Origin: Carya illinoinensis
Lineage: Eukaryota; Streptophyta; Magnoliopsida; Fagales; Juglandaceae
Assembly: GCF_018687715.1 (NCBI RefSeq)
Contig: NC_056765.1
Span: 26,991,129 to 27,055,128 of the forward strand
Length of the DNA: 64,000 bases
Direction: 5' to 3'
Shown one piece after another: positions 11,755-23,770 of this stretch. A program made the position numbers and the translations under genes. Position 1 is the first letter of the stretch; each line of letters opens with the position of its first letter. Under the pieces are notes generated by a model. The model made no database searches. It was not told the origin of the DNA and was given only the letters and a program-made list of their open reading frames with translations.

Positions 11755-12075
11755 ATAGAGTGGACAATTTTGTGTGTCAAGATCTACTCACAAAGTAGAA
11801 TCTTGATGACACTACTAGTTCATCTATCAAATTAAGGTTGGAGTGAACACTTTATGTATCAAGATCTACTCCTAAAGGAGGGTTTTGATGACACTACTAG
11901 TTCATCCATCAAAGAAAAGTTAGAAGGAACAATTTATATGTCAGAGTTTACTCCCAAAAGATAATTCTGATTATACGCTTAGTTCATCCAAGAATTTAAT
12001 ATTGGTGAAAACACTTTGTGTATTAAGATCTACTCCCAAAGGAGGGTCTTAATGACACTATTAGTTCATCCATAA
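11755..12075 (+). repeat. Tandem leader repeat of about 80 bp, four copies
   Basis: Each copy has a core like TCAAGATCTACTC, then AAAGGAGGG(T)CTTGATGACA, then CTAGTTCATCCAT. Copies begin near 11775, 11855, 11940 and 12022. They lie just upstream of gag within the older copia element. Confidence 0.75.
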
Positions 12076-12172
12076 TTATTTAAATTCTGAATATTGTTTA
12101 TAGGTGTCTAACTCAAAGCATTATGTGACAAATATTTTCTTGCAATAAATGTACCGACATCATTACATTCAC

Positions 12173-15100
12173 AAACTTCATCAGTTCCTGTTTTGAATGG
12201 CTCTAATTTGTCTGAGTGGGTTGAGTGAGTCAAATTCACTTTAGGGGTCCTAGACCTGGACTTATCCCTTACAAGTCCAAAACCATCACCCCTCACTAAA
12301 AAGAGTAACAAGGATGAGAAATAGTCATTTAAATAGTGGTAGAAATCAAACAGGCAGAGTCTAATGTTCATGAAAATGACCATATCTGAAAATATTAAAA
12401 ATTCACTCTCTAGTGTTGAAGATGCCCAAAATTTTTTGAAAAATGCTAAGGAGAGATTCAAGTCTGTAGATAAGTCTTTAGCTAGAACACTGATGGCTAG
12501 ACTTACCACCATGAAATATGATGGAGCCAAAGGAATGCAAGAGCATATCCTTGAAATGACAAATATTGTCGCCAGATTACAAACCCTGGGAATGAAAGTA
12601 GAGGAGTCATTTATTGTTCAGTTTATTCTGAACTCATTGCCACCTCAGTATGGTCCATTCCAGATGCATTATAATTCTATTAAGGATAAACAAAATGTGA
12701 ATGAGCTGGCAAGTATGGTAGTTTAGGAGGAAGTAAGACTGAAACAACAAGGGCATTACTCTGCTAATTTTGTGACCAAAGAAGCTGGAAAGAAAAAGCA
12801 CCATTATAGTAGAAAAAAAAACGAATTAAACCACCAAAAGAAAAAGGAGCCTGGAAAAGTTAATCAGGTTCAACATAGTAGTACCAAATGCTACTGGTGT
12901 GGAAAAAATGGACACATGAAATCTGAGTGTCAAAAACATAAGGCTTGGTTTGAAAAGAAGGGTAAGCCTCTTGCCTTTGTATGTTTTGAATCAAACCTTG
13001 TAAATGTTTCTACTAATTCTTGGTGGTTAGATTCAGGTGCTAATGTTCATGTTTTTATAACCATATAGGGATACCTTACAAGCCAAACACCAAGCCCTAG
13101 TGAGCGATTCATTTTTATGGAAAATGAGAATAAGGCTGAAGTTTTGGCCATAGGGACTTTTCATTTAGTTTTGAGTGCTGGTCATTGTTTAGACCTTCAT
13201 AACACAGTTTTTGTGCCTTCTGTGAGGCGTAATTTAATTTCCCTTTCTAGACTGGATACTGATGGTTATTCATTTTCATTTCATAATGGTAATTTTAATT
13301 TGTTCAGAAACTCTTTATCTATTGGTTCTAGGTTTCTTTCCGATGGTCTTTATCGACTTTGTCTCGATAATATATTTATTTATAATACCTATACCCATAA
13401 CCATGAAATGTGTATTGGAACTAAAAGAAACATGATGAATGAACATTCTTATAACTTGTGGCATAAAAGATTGTGGCACATCTCCAAAGAAAGGTTAGAG
13501 AGATTAGTAAAAGAATGGATACTTCCGCATTTAGATTTTACTAATCTTGAAGTATGTGTGGATTGCATTAAAGAAGAACAAACCAAACATACCAAGAAAG
13601 GTGCCACAAGAAGTAAAGAGCTTCTTGAAATAATTCACACAGATATGTGGACCATTCTCCGTTGAATGTTTTGGTGGAGAAAAGTATTTTATCACCTTTA
13701 TAGATGATTTTTTGCAGTTTGGATATATCTATCTGCTACATGAGAAATCTTAAACTGTTTCAGTACTTGAGGTATTTCTTAGGGAGGTGGAAAGGCAGTT
13801 AGATAGAGAGGTGAAAATCATCAGGTCGGATCGAGGTGAAGAATACTATGGAAAGTATGACGAATCGGGTCATAACCCTGGCCCATTCGCCAAACTTCTT
13901 GAACAACGTGGCATTATTACACAGTACACGATACTAGGGACGCCATAGCAGAATAGTGTTACTGAAAGGTGTAATCGAACTTTATTGGATACAGTTAGAA
14001 GTATGGTAAGCAATTATACCTTACCCAAATCATTGTGGGGTGAAGCCATTAAGACGGCAACTTATATCTTAAACCGGGTTCCTAATAAGTCAGTTCCAAA
14101 AACTCCTTTCGAGCTATGGACTGGTAGGATACCAAGTTTAAGACACGTGCATGTTTGGGGTTGCCCAGCAAAAGTGAGATTTTATAACCCACATGAAAAG
14201 AAATTGGATCCCAGAACAGTCAGTGGGTACTTTATTGGCTACCCAGAGAGATCCAAAGGATATAGGTTTTACTGTCCTAATCACTTGAGAATAGTGGAAA
14301 CAGGGAATGCCAAATTCGTTGAACTTGGCGAAATCAGTGGGAAAATATAACCTAGAGATGTGATCATTGAGGAAATACGAGTAAATGTCCCCATACCTAC
14401 ATCCTCAGAAAAGATAATGGTTCTTCTAATTGTTCATCATAATGATACATTGGAACAAGAAAATGATCACCCATTTCAGAATGATAATACAACTGATGAA
14501 CCAAGTTCGAAGTTACCAGAACAGATAGTCTTACGTAGATCTCAGAGAGATCAAAGACCTGCTATTTTAGCAGACTATGTGGTATATCTCCAAGAATCTG
14601 AATTTGACATTGGGACAAGTGAAGATCCACTAACGTTTTCACAAGCTATAGAGAGATGTGATTCTAGTAAATGGATCGATGCCATGAAAGAAGAGTTGAA
14701 ATCCATGGATCAAAATCAAATTTGGGATCTTGTTGAGTTGCCTGAAATGTGTAAAAAAGTCGGGTGTAAATGGGTCTTTAAGACCAAATGCGACTCTAAA
14801 GGCAACGTCGAACGACATAAGACCAGACTTGTTGCTAAGGGTTTCACCCAGAAAGAAGGCATTGATTATAAAGAGACATTTTCTCCAGTATCTAAAAAAG
14901 ACTCTTTCAAAATCATTATGGCATTGGTGGCTCATTTTGATTTAGAGTTACACCAGATGGATGTGAAAACAGCCTTTCTAAATAGAAGTTTGGATGAAAT
15001 AGTCTACATGGAGCAGCCAGAGGGCTACTCAGAAAAGGGCAAAAATCACCTAGTATGTAGGCTTAAGAAATCAATATACGGGTTTAAGCAAGCTTCTCGA

Positions 15101-16189
15101 CAATGGTACTTAAAGTTCAATGATACCATTACTGCCTTTGGATTTAAAGAAAACATTGTTGATCGATATATATATATAAAGGTCAGTGGGAGCAAGTTTA
15201 TATTTTTGATCCTGTATGTTGATGATATCTTGTTGGCTAGTAGTGATCTTGGCTTACTTTATGAAACCAAGGGTTTTCTATCTAAAAACTTTGAAATGAA
15301 AGATATGGGTAAGGCGTCTTTTGTGATCGGAATTGTAATCCTCCGGGATCGAAAACAATGACTGTTGGGATTGTCTCAGAAAAGTTACATAGAAAGAGTT
15401 CTTGAGAGATTTGGCAAGAAAAGCTGCTCATCACTTGATACTCCGATATCAAAAGGTGATAAGTTTAGCCTATCACAATGTCCTAAAATTGAGTGGGAGC
15501 GTAAAGAGATGGCAAAAATCCCCTATACTTTGATTGTGGGGAGCTTGATATATGCACAGATTTGCATGAGACCAGACATTAGTTTTGCAGTTGGCATGCT
15601 TTGGCGTTACCAGAGTAACCCAGGGATGTCTCATTGGAAAGCAGCAAAGAGGGTATTGCGATATCTTCAAGAAACTAAGGATTACTAGCTTACCTTTAGG
15701 AAAACTGACAACTTAGAGGTAACTGGATACTCAAACTCTAATTTTGTTGATTATTCTGATAGTAGGAAATCTACTTCTGGATATGTTTTCCTACTAGCCG
15801 GTGGAGCGATCTCATGGAAAAGTATGAAGCAAACAATCACTGCTTCATCAACAATGGAGGCTGAGTTTGTGGCATGCTTTGAGGCCACATTGCATGGTTT
15901 ACGGCTGAGGAACTTTATCTCAGGGCTTGGAGTCATCGACTCTATAGACAGGCCACTGAGAATTTATTGCGATAATTCCTCTGCAGTATTTCTCTCCAAA
16001 AATGATAGGTATTCTGAAGGTGCTAAACACATGGAGCTCAAATACCTAAGTGTCAAGGAGGAAGTACAGAAACAAACAGTGTCCATAGAACATATTAGTA
16101 CTACGCTTATGATAGCAGACCCATTAACAAAGGGTCTAGTAGCGAAGCAGTTTATAGAGCATGTTGACAGAATGGGTCTTATGATGTAA
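12173..16189 (+). pseudogene. Decayed copia gag-pol polyprotein
   Basis: Gag begins in a frame with several stops (12170-12360) and continues to 12726. A zinc knuckle (CYWCGKNGHMKSEC) follows at about 12890, then protease (LDSGANVHV, about 13030). The HHCC pre-integrase region spans 13440-13640 and is followed by a frameshift near 13645. The integrase core has a stop at about 13946. Reverse transcriptase (LILYVDDILLAS, about 15210) runs to a stop at 15359-15361, and RNase H (ASSTMEAEFVA, about 15840) ends with a proper stop at 16189. A further stop lies at about 15686. Order and motifs are Ty1/copia. It encodes no functional protein as it stands. Confidence 0.9.
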
Positions 16190-16631
16190 ACATGTTATTG
16201 AGCTCGTAGATGTTTTATTTTATTTTGGACACTTAATGATATCTATTATGGTTGATTTGTTTATGTTTTCTTATCTTTCCACTTATTTGTACATTGAATG
16301 ATTTGGAAGAATGATGACAAGATAATGTCTGCAACAGATATGAATTAGAACCCAAGGCATTACGGTATTAGCCTTAATTATCCCAATTAAAAATCATGTA
16401 AAATTGGTTGCTGGTGTTGTGGTACATGGAAGGGAATTTGTTGATTATATAACAAAGGACCATCATGACTCGCATCAGCAGTTGATTTAATATTGATATT
16501 ATAGAACTTATGTAATGTACTTTGAGCTATGAAAGTTTCAGGAAATGAATTTGCGCAGTATGGTTAATTTTCTATAATAAACCCATGAACGGAAAATATT
16601 ATTTTATGGGCGTATGGGCCAAGTGGGAGAA

Positions 16632-17050
16632 TGTAAGAATTTTTATTTAAATTCTATGTCTCACACACCTATCTTAATAGAGTTTGAAATAGCTCAAACT
16701 TATCAGATAAAATATGAGTGATAACGGGGTAAGAAAAATCCTAAAAGATAAGATTAAAACTCTATATCTCTAATTATAGTCAGATACAAACTCTTAGATT
16801 TCTTGATTGTCAAAAATTTATAAATAGCACTGAGGGGTTAAAGGGTTCTCACCTACAACATTAGAGTATCTTTTGCCATTGTGAGACACTTGTGAGGCAA
16901 AGTTGCTAGGGTGATCCTTCCCTTATAGTCAGATCTAATTCTTCATCAAACTGATGGAGAAATGTACGTATTTATTTATTACTGTTTATTATTGTAGATC
17001 ATATAAAATCGAAGATCCGTTTATTAATGTTCATGTTAAAATATTTAACA
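16632..17050 (+). repeat. 3' LTR of the older copia element
   Basis: 419 bp, starting TGTAAGAA and ending TTTAACA. It is longer than the 5' LTR mainly through an extra stretch near 16750-16790. Confidence 0.93.
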
Positions 17051-17055
17051 TAAGC

Positions 17056-17430
17056 ATCATGCATGTTGCATTCGATAGGACACTTAGTAAATAATTAAGT
17101 GCCTAAGTGTCATGTAAATGATATAATTTGAATCACATTATTTGGAGAAATTCGGTCTACATACAAACCGTATACAAAAAGTTTACATGCTGACATGATC
17201 ACTTAGTTAATATAAGAGATCTTTTATTATGAGATACTCAGTAAAATTAATAGTTTAAGACGATCCTTTAGGGATGCTTCCCGGCCATTTCCTTTCTAAA
17301 ATTTATTAAACAAGATAAATCTTAACATCAATGATCCATGATGGATAATTGTTGCTATAAATATCAAGGGCAACAAACTTGACTTTTATAAGACTTGACT
17401 TGATCTATAAAAAAACATATCAAGTATATA
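17056..17430. other. No gene seen
   Basis: AT-rich flank of the older copia element without coding or repeat structure that I can name. Confidence 0.5.
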
Positions 17431-17690
17431 ACTGGTATGTAAACTATGAGAATAAAAATTAACCACAGATATTACTAGTATGTAAACTATGAGAATATTA
17501 ATTCACCACATATATAACTAATATGTAAACGATGAGGATAGAATTCACCATATATATAACTGGTATGTAAACTATGAAAATATTAATTCGTCACAAATAT
17601 AACTAGCATGTAAACTATGGAAATAAAATCCATCATAGATAAAATTGATATGTAAACTATGGGAATATTAATTCGTCACAGATAATAATA
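17431..17690. repeat. 43-bp tandem repeat, six copies
   Basis: Units of 42-43 bases with the core GTATGTAAACTATGAGAATA and a CACAGATATA-like tail. The same unit recurs in inverse orientation at 29128-29235 and continues after 39231. The array lies downstream of a primer-site-like sequence at 17833-17841, so it may be the leader of the element whose LTR remnant lies at 17842-18118. Confidence 0.85.
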
Positions 17691-17841
17691 ATCAAGTGGT
17701 ATAACTGACCATCTCCATAATATAATAAAATTAAGTACAAAAGTAAAAAACTGTAATTGAAAATACTTGCTTAATTATATCTTACCAGAGATCAGAGATC
17801 TGATGAATACTACAGCTGCCTAGAGTCTCATTCTGATAACG

Positions 17842-18118
17842 TGTTACAAAACTAAAAAGAAATAACAAATGATTCAAAGATTGCAAAAGAGAAATAGGAA
17901 GGTTAAGAGATTGCAATATACTTGATTCTTCCAGAGTTCAATATCATTCACTTCTCTTTCTTTTCTTGTGTATTACAAATGATCATCAAAACATCCTTTT
18001 ATAGGCAACTTTATAGTGGCTTGCTGTGCTAACCAAGTCACATGCACAACAAACTATCACATATATAACAAACACAATAGTCTATATGGTCATCTACCAA
18101 ATATATATATTTATAACA
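17842..18118 (-). repeat. Probable LTR remnant of another copia element
   Basis: On the minus strand a TATA-like box (CCTATAAAAGG, about 17995-18005) is followed by a transcript-like stretch ending GTAACA at 17842. Next comes CGTTATCAGAATGAGAC, which resembles copia primer sites of the CGTTATCAG type. The outer edge (TATAACA at 18118) is a guess, and no partner LTR is in the window. Confidence 0.5.
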
Positions 18119-18980
18119 GCTTTTTGTACAAATATATATATATATATATAAAATATAGCCAAGGTCTACTTTAAATTACGAGTGAGTGTAGTAGTTTCCA
18201 AAGGGAAGGAACGAGAAAATTGTGACCGTGAATAGAGGATGATGGCCGACAAATTAAAGTTTCTTTTTCTTTTTCTTTTTTTTTCTTTGTCAAAAGATAA
18301 TCCATAAATTTTTTTGTAGAGTTGTCAAAAGATCAAACTGCTTATGTCAAAATATATCACATGATCACTACTTTATTGTGGGGCTTGCAACAAATCTAGT
18401 TATTGCATGCGACTCTTAATTGTAACATTTTTCGGCTAAACGTATTGCAAGCTACTCGAACTGAACTTCAAAGCCCAATACAGCGGTCCATGGATTTTTG
18501 TTGACTGGCATGGATTAATCAAGCTCAATGCTGTTTTCGGAAAAACTAAATAAAGTCCCGTAAAAGTATGTTATGCCAACCAGGCGAACCATTGAAGAAT
18601 TTTTTTTTTTTTTTTTCCTGATTTTTTGTGTTATTTTAATACGAAAAGTGAATTTTTTTCTTATAATGAAATTTTTATTAGAATTTTGTATGTTTGGAAT
18701 AAAACTTACACCCTACCGTAGATGATCAAGAATTTAGCTAAAATAAGTATAGTGTAATCTTATATGGAGTATACAAATATCTTGAATTGGATCTCACATT
18801 GTTTGAAAATAAGAAACTCTTACTCTTTATAATAATTTCATGTTATTCTAATTACAACTTTAACGAATTATTTTGGAGTATAAGTCCATATTCGACATAA
18901 ACTTTCATTGGGTTGTTGCAAAAATTAACATTGTATCATATATAGTGAGAAAATGCTTATTCTATGCTGTTGCTTTCTTC
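18119..18980. other. AT-rich, no gene
   Basis: Contains a (TA)n microsatellite (about 18131-18152), a pyrimidine tract (18258-18292) and a T-run (about 18601-18618). No coding signal. Confidence 0.5.
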
Positions 18981-19558
18981 CACTACAACATTTTGGGATT
19001 TTTTTCACGGTTGAGAGTTGTCGAAAAAAGCTAGGATTAAGTGGCAAAAAAATTATTCCCACAAAAATTTTTCATGAATTGTTGGTGGCATATAATAAGT
19101 GGCGAATACTATTTTTGTCACCAAATTTGGTTTTCGTGAGAAAATATACATTTTTTCCAAGAATCCAATTTGTAGTAAAAACTAGTTTGGTTCGTAGCAA
19201 AAGCTATTTGGATTTAAGCTCTTGTGGTCCTTCAAATTTATTTATCCACTAATCTTTTTGGTCGAAAATAATATAACTCCCACGATAATATTCATGGAAA
19301 ATATGGTGGCATGAAGTTTTTTGTGATGTATATTGTTGTGCCAAAAACATGTTTGTAATAGACTTCATGGTGCCAATTATATCACAAAATGAATTATAGT
19401 TGTCAAACTCCATCTTTTCCCACCATCTCGTATGCTTGCTAATGTTCATTTTTTATGAAAGTCTACAGTTTGGTGGCAAATATGTATTAGCTACTAAGCA
19501 TAGAGTGGTAAAAAGTATTTGCCACAAGTTACATTCATGGCAAAAGCTAAGATATTTT

Positions 19559-19561
<3 letters not shown>

Positions 19562-19595
<34 letters not shown>
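19562..19595. repeat. (GA)n microsatellite
   Basis: An uninterrupted AG run of about 33 bases. Confidence 0.9.
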
Positions 19596-19598
<3 letters not shown>

Positions 19599-20241
19599 GG
19601 CAAAACTAATCATAACAAATAGTCTAATATAGGCTTAAATAAATATATTCCAACATTAGAGATCAAAATTGACTTATAATAATTCAAAAAGAAAATATTA
19701 GAAAAATTTACATTTGTTTTTACAAACTTATCCATTCCCAATACATTCAAGTTTTAGAAACCAATACCAAATCATGTTTTACAAACTCAAAACTGCTCCA
19801 TTACTTAATCCCAACACTTCAAAATAATTCATCTTTATACAACTATATTCCATGCTTAAACATCAACACAAATGAAACCAAATTACCTGCAAAATAATGG
19901 GTGACTATAACTGGGAAATACTTGCTGGAAAATGTCAGAAAGATAAAATGACAAGAAGAAGAAATCAGCTACATGAAGAAAAAGAACCATAACTTACAAG
20001 CAACGTGACAATTCTATCTAAAGGGAAAACTGCCCTAATTGACTCTTTTATTTGATTTGGGTTAATTTAAATGAGTAAAAATGAAAAAGACAAGAAAAAG
20101 AATCCAAGTTAGATGCATTTGTGCATCCTGAAGGATCATGTAAATGTTAGAACTCTGCAACGAATCAGAATTCGACGCAATTACGAGTTTTTGGTGGCGA
20201 TTTTATTTCCAACAGATAGAAAATCACCGCAATAGACCCTA

Positions 20242-20253
20242 TTTCTTGTAGTG
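20242..20253. other. Solitary CACTA right terminus
   Basis: TTTCTTGTAGTG is the reverse of the canonical CACTACAAGAAA terminus. Its inner flank has GGTGGCGATTTT and AAATCACCGC words resembling the GCGATT motif of the 22669 array. A partner left end was not identified. Confidence 0.5.
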
Positions 20254-20397
20254 AGTTCAACAAATGCTTTAGAATATGAACATAGAACAACCTTTCTTGA
20301 ACCAGAACTTGGAAAGCAAAGACTTCCAATCTCAAATTTATCACGAGTTATAAAAAGAAAGCATGCATGCTTTAATTCGAAGTGTTTACGACATACC

Positions 20398-20515
20398 GTA
20401 TGAACCAGTGTCTTTAATTCTCTTGCAAGCTCATACCCATTCGGGTCCTCACCAGGAGGATGTAGGATTGATATGCAAACACAGCCGTCAGGATAAATTG
20501 CAATTGATGCAGGAA
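20398..20515 (-). pseudogene. Remnant exon of a UBC7/UBE2G-type ubiquitin-conjugating enzyme
   Basis: The minus strand encodes [20 protein letters not shown] followed by YELA. This is the active-site segment of UBC7/UBE2G-class E2 enzymes: the Cys in CISILHPP is the catalytic thioester residue and the HPPGEDPNG insertion is diagnostic. Just downstream the family's conserved tryptophan-containing stretch is replaced (RELKTLVHT), and the frame reaches a GT donor-like site. No flanking E2 exons were recognised within a few kb. It therefore looks like a captured or stranded exon within the CACTA-rich region, probably nonfunctional. In a working enzyme this part transfers ubiquitin in ER-associated degradation. 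Confidence 0.7.
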
Positions 20516-20974
20516 CCAAAATAAGTTTCTTTTTTCACAACATGAAAAAAACATCAATGGTAATTTTTCAAGCTATCAAAGTAACATTCCAGCAACCAAA
20601 CCCTTAACTAGCAGTTATTGGCTTATGCAAGCTATCAAAGTAACCAACTAAACAACCAAAAACAACAGCAATTGATACATTCCCAGACTTAGAAGTCGTG
20701 GGACAAGTTTTGAAAAATATCTTTTTTGATAGGTGAGTTTTGAAAAATATCTACCTTTATAACTAAAAAGAGTAACACTCTTTAACTTCTATGGGACATG
20801 TTTATGACAATATCAAGACTCAAAATATTACAATAAAAAAAAGAGATGAAGTTAGAAACTAGTACCACAACTTTCTATACTAGCAAAAATTAGCACTATC
20901 TCATGGCTAGTGAATAATCTCTTTTGGAAGTGTAGAATAAGGCCAGATAAAAGTTAGCACTATCAATATATTAC

Positions 20975-21062
20975 GGTCTGGATCATACTTGGAGAATATG
21001 GAAGGATGACCATCATGATATTCAAGGAATATATCATGTAAATGTTTTGGTACATCATGCAC
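20975..21062 (-). other. Exon-like fragment, unrecognised protein
   Basis: After an acceptor-like ACAG the minus strand reads HLHDIFLEYHDGHPSIFSKY followed by DPD, ending at a GT. The composition looks like real protein and both edges resemble splice sites, but I do not recognise the family. It lies about 450 bases upstream (in minus-strand terms) of the E2 remnant and may or may not be related to it. Confidence 0.3.
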
Positions 21063-21205
21063 CTGTAATAAGAAAAGTTCTTGTGCTTAACTTCATACTT
21101 ATATACAGCCCACTTCTTTACATTGTTGTTACTAAATAAGCTGCCAGTATTCTTAAAAAAAAAAAAATACTAAGTTGCCAGCCTAGTACCAACATGATAG
21201 TTAAA

Positions 21206-21416
21206 GGAAAATGCTAGATCTCCCACTGTACCGCTCCCAGTTTTTTTTTTCTTTTTTTTAGTGATTAAGTAAAAATTATTTAATATTATTATGAATTTTT
21301 TATATTTTTTTAAATATTTAAAAACATTAAAAAAATGATGTGAAAAAAAAAACACAACAATAGAAAAAAAAAATTTGGCCTAGCGGGAGCCCCCAGCGGT
21401 GGTCGTAGCACTATCC
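21206..21416. mobile_element. 211-bp MULE-type MITE
   Basis: Flanked by an exact 9-bp duplication ATAGTTAAA (21197-21205 and 21417-21425). Its ends are an imperfect inverted pair (GGAAAATGCTAGATC against GGATAGTGCTACGAC on the other strand). A 9-bp duplication is the hallmark of Mutator-like elements. It is noncoding, with an AT-rich middle. Related copies are at 55637-55834 and 57955-58329. Confidence 0.85.
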
Positions 21417-21425
21417 ATAGTTAAA

Positions 21426-22668
21426 ACCTACTAGTTTGAATAAAATCCTTGGTTGCTTACTTAGGTTATTAATCTTGAAGAAAAGTGTTGAAAAAATATA
21501 TTTTCATCTCCACTAGTTTAACACATAGTCATAAAAGATTAAACATAATCAAAACATGATTCAAACTCCATATTAAAAATAGAAGATCTTCTCAATATTA
21601 AAAAGAGTAGAAATAAATATCAATATTCAATAAGCCTACATTTATTTTCTTAGCTGACTCCTTTAAACTTAATGCACATCACTTGACTATTTAATTGGTA
21701 CACTTTATGTACTTTAGTTCATAATTATTAAAGTGATGGGATAATACTAAATGGTAATTGAATGAATGTACTTGGTAGGTAGAAGATCCTTAATTGCAAA
21801 ACCCAACACAGCCTTGAAGCTGAACTTGAAAAAACAACAATGCAATTGAAGGAGGTCAGCCCCAAAAACACTCGGCAAGATATTATGCTACAACATCAAT
21901 GATAAAAACATATGGCTAATAACAGGGAAGGTGAAACCTTTTCTAGATGTATTATCCATACATCAATGTATTTCAATTTCAAGCATATGAAATCCATGGA
22001 ACACAAACATATAGAATACTTATGACGTGCATGGTTGGTGTGAGCATTTCAAGTTGATTTCTTTAACTTCCTTGTTGCAAACATCAGGCACATAAAACCA
22101 TGTGACAAAAGTTTTAGAAGTTCAAGAAATAACAAGTAAAATATATGGTTGTCAATCCTTTGACAAAGAGACAAAGGCAAAATAAACTACTGGAGCTAAT
22201 TGAGAAAATGACTAGCAACAAGATCAACGACAAGCAAGGGATTGAAGCTAGGGTTACAAACTTACCCCAAAGTCCAGCAAAATCGAAAGTCTAAGCAAAC
22301 AATTATGTATCCAACCATCTACACAAAAAATTAAAACTCATGGAAACCATGCTCTTAGTTAATCAGAAAAACTACAAGAGGTAAGAGGATCTTTATGCAA
22401 ATCCTTGAGGAATAAAAAGGAACTATTGAGGGACTGTGAAAAAATGGGAGAGGAACAAAATATCAGAGCATACAAATACTCACACTGACAGCAAAATCAA
22501 AAAGGCAAAACAAAAACCAGAAAAAAAAAAAAAAAAAGCTTTTTTTATTTCATGGAAGCAGCACAGAGCTCTCTTAAGTATTGATATAGAAATAAAATAT
22601 TGCCTAAACCTATCAAATTTTCTTACTTGGTGAGTTTGAACTGTGATTGGTTCACACAAAACAATGCT
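21426..22668. other. No gene seen
   Basis: AT-rich, with an A-run at 22521-22537. I see no coding exon or repeat family. Confidence 0.45.
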
Positions 22669-23722
22669 CACTACAACAGAATCGCCTTTTCCCGGCGATC
22701 TAAAATCGCCGGCAAAACCATAAAACTCCCCGCTATATAAAAATCCCAGCGATTCTCAAATTGCCGCTCGTTCGCCGCTATTATTCTTCCACTTTATATA
22801 TAGCACGGCGAAACCAAAAACTCGCCGTGAAATGAGGCCAAGTTCGCAGCGATTTCTACATCGCCGCCATAGAGATTCAAAACCGTAACTTGATATACCA
22901 GCGATTCAGAAATTGCTGCTATATTATTTGGCAGCGGTTTTATAATCGCTGCAATATGAAGTACTGGTTTTAAAATAATATAGCAGCGATAATAATATCG
23001 CTGTCATATAATTTGGCAGCGCTTTTTTAATCGCTGCTAAATCAATTTCGATTTAGAAAACCATATAGCAGCAACTCAAAAATCGCTGTGATATTATTTA
23101 GCAGCGTTTTTCTAATCGCTGCTATATAAGCTCCTGGTTTCAAAAAGATATAGCAGCGATACAAAAATCGCTGTTATATGATTTGGCAGCGCTTATATAA
23201 TCGCTGCCAAATCCATTCCCATTTCCATAAGTATATGGCAGCGACTACGAAATCGCTGCTATATTATCTCGCAGCGATTACAGAATCACTGCTAAATACC
23301 TTGCCATAAGGAAAATGATATGGCAGCGACTATACTAATCGCTGGCAAATGATATGGCAGCGTTTCTTAATCGTTGCCATATCACATCCCTGGTTTGCTC
23401 TCCATATGGCAGCGATTCATAAATCGCTGCTATATCATTTGGCAGCGATTTACGTATCGCTGCTATATCATTTGGCAGCGATTTACGTATCGCTGCCATA
23501 TTATGGACTGTTTCACCGCTATATTCCAGCGATATAAAAATCGTTGGGAGATAATTTTGCAGCGACTATAAATCGCTGCCATATTATGGCCTTTCAGACT
23601 ATGGCAGCGATTAAGTAATCGCTGCAATATACCTTGCCTCCTCTTTTCAAGTAGTTTTTGCGATTAAATAGTTTTTAAAACTATTGACGGCGATTAAAAA
23701 ATCGCTGGAAAAACCTGAAAAT
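22669..23722. repeat. Array of about 23 GCAGCGATT/AATCGCTGC hairpins with a CACTA terminus
   Basis: It starts at CACTACAACAGAATCGCC. Every 35-60 bases there is an inverted pair such as GGCAGCGATT, 4-8 bases, AATCGCTGCC, joined by ATAT-rich spacers. Examples are at 22933, 23018, 23237, 23407, 23441, 23475 and 23603. The units at 23441 and 23475 are near-perfect tandem copies. Dense inverted subterminal motifs are the known binding sites of the accessory transposase protein in En/Spm-type CACTA elements. The companion right end is not obvious. Confidence 0.85.
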
Positions 23723-23736
23723 CAAATTTTATATAA

Positions 23737-23770
23737 CCTAGTAACCCAATATTCTTAACGGGTTACTAGG
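23737..23770. repeat. Perfect 11-bp inverted repeat
   Basis: CCTAGTAACCC, then 12 bases, then GGGTTACTAGG, just after the hairpin array. It could fold as a strong stem. No target duplication or T-run makes its role clear. Confidence 0.8.

Larger units (their letters stand above)
9934..17050 (+). mobile_element. Older Ty1/copia LTR retrotransposon, decayed
   Basis: The target duplication TAAGC lies at 9929-9933 and 17051-17055. The LTRs differ in length and by scattered substitutions and indels. The primer site TGGTATCAGAG starts at 10332, and a polypurine tract (AAGTGGGAGAA, 16621-16631) abuts the 3' LTR. Domain order is copia-type (integrase before reverse transcriptase). Many stops and at least one frameshift show it is much older than the element at 1550-6793. 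Confidence 0.95.

Noticed and set aside
22669..23722. Regular repeats suggesting a CRISPR array
   Set aside because: The repeats are inverted pairs of varying sequence with AT-rich spacers in a plant nuclear context next to a CACTA terminus.
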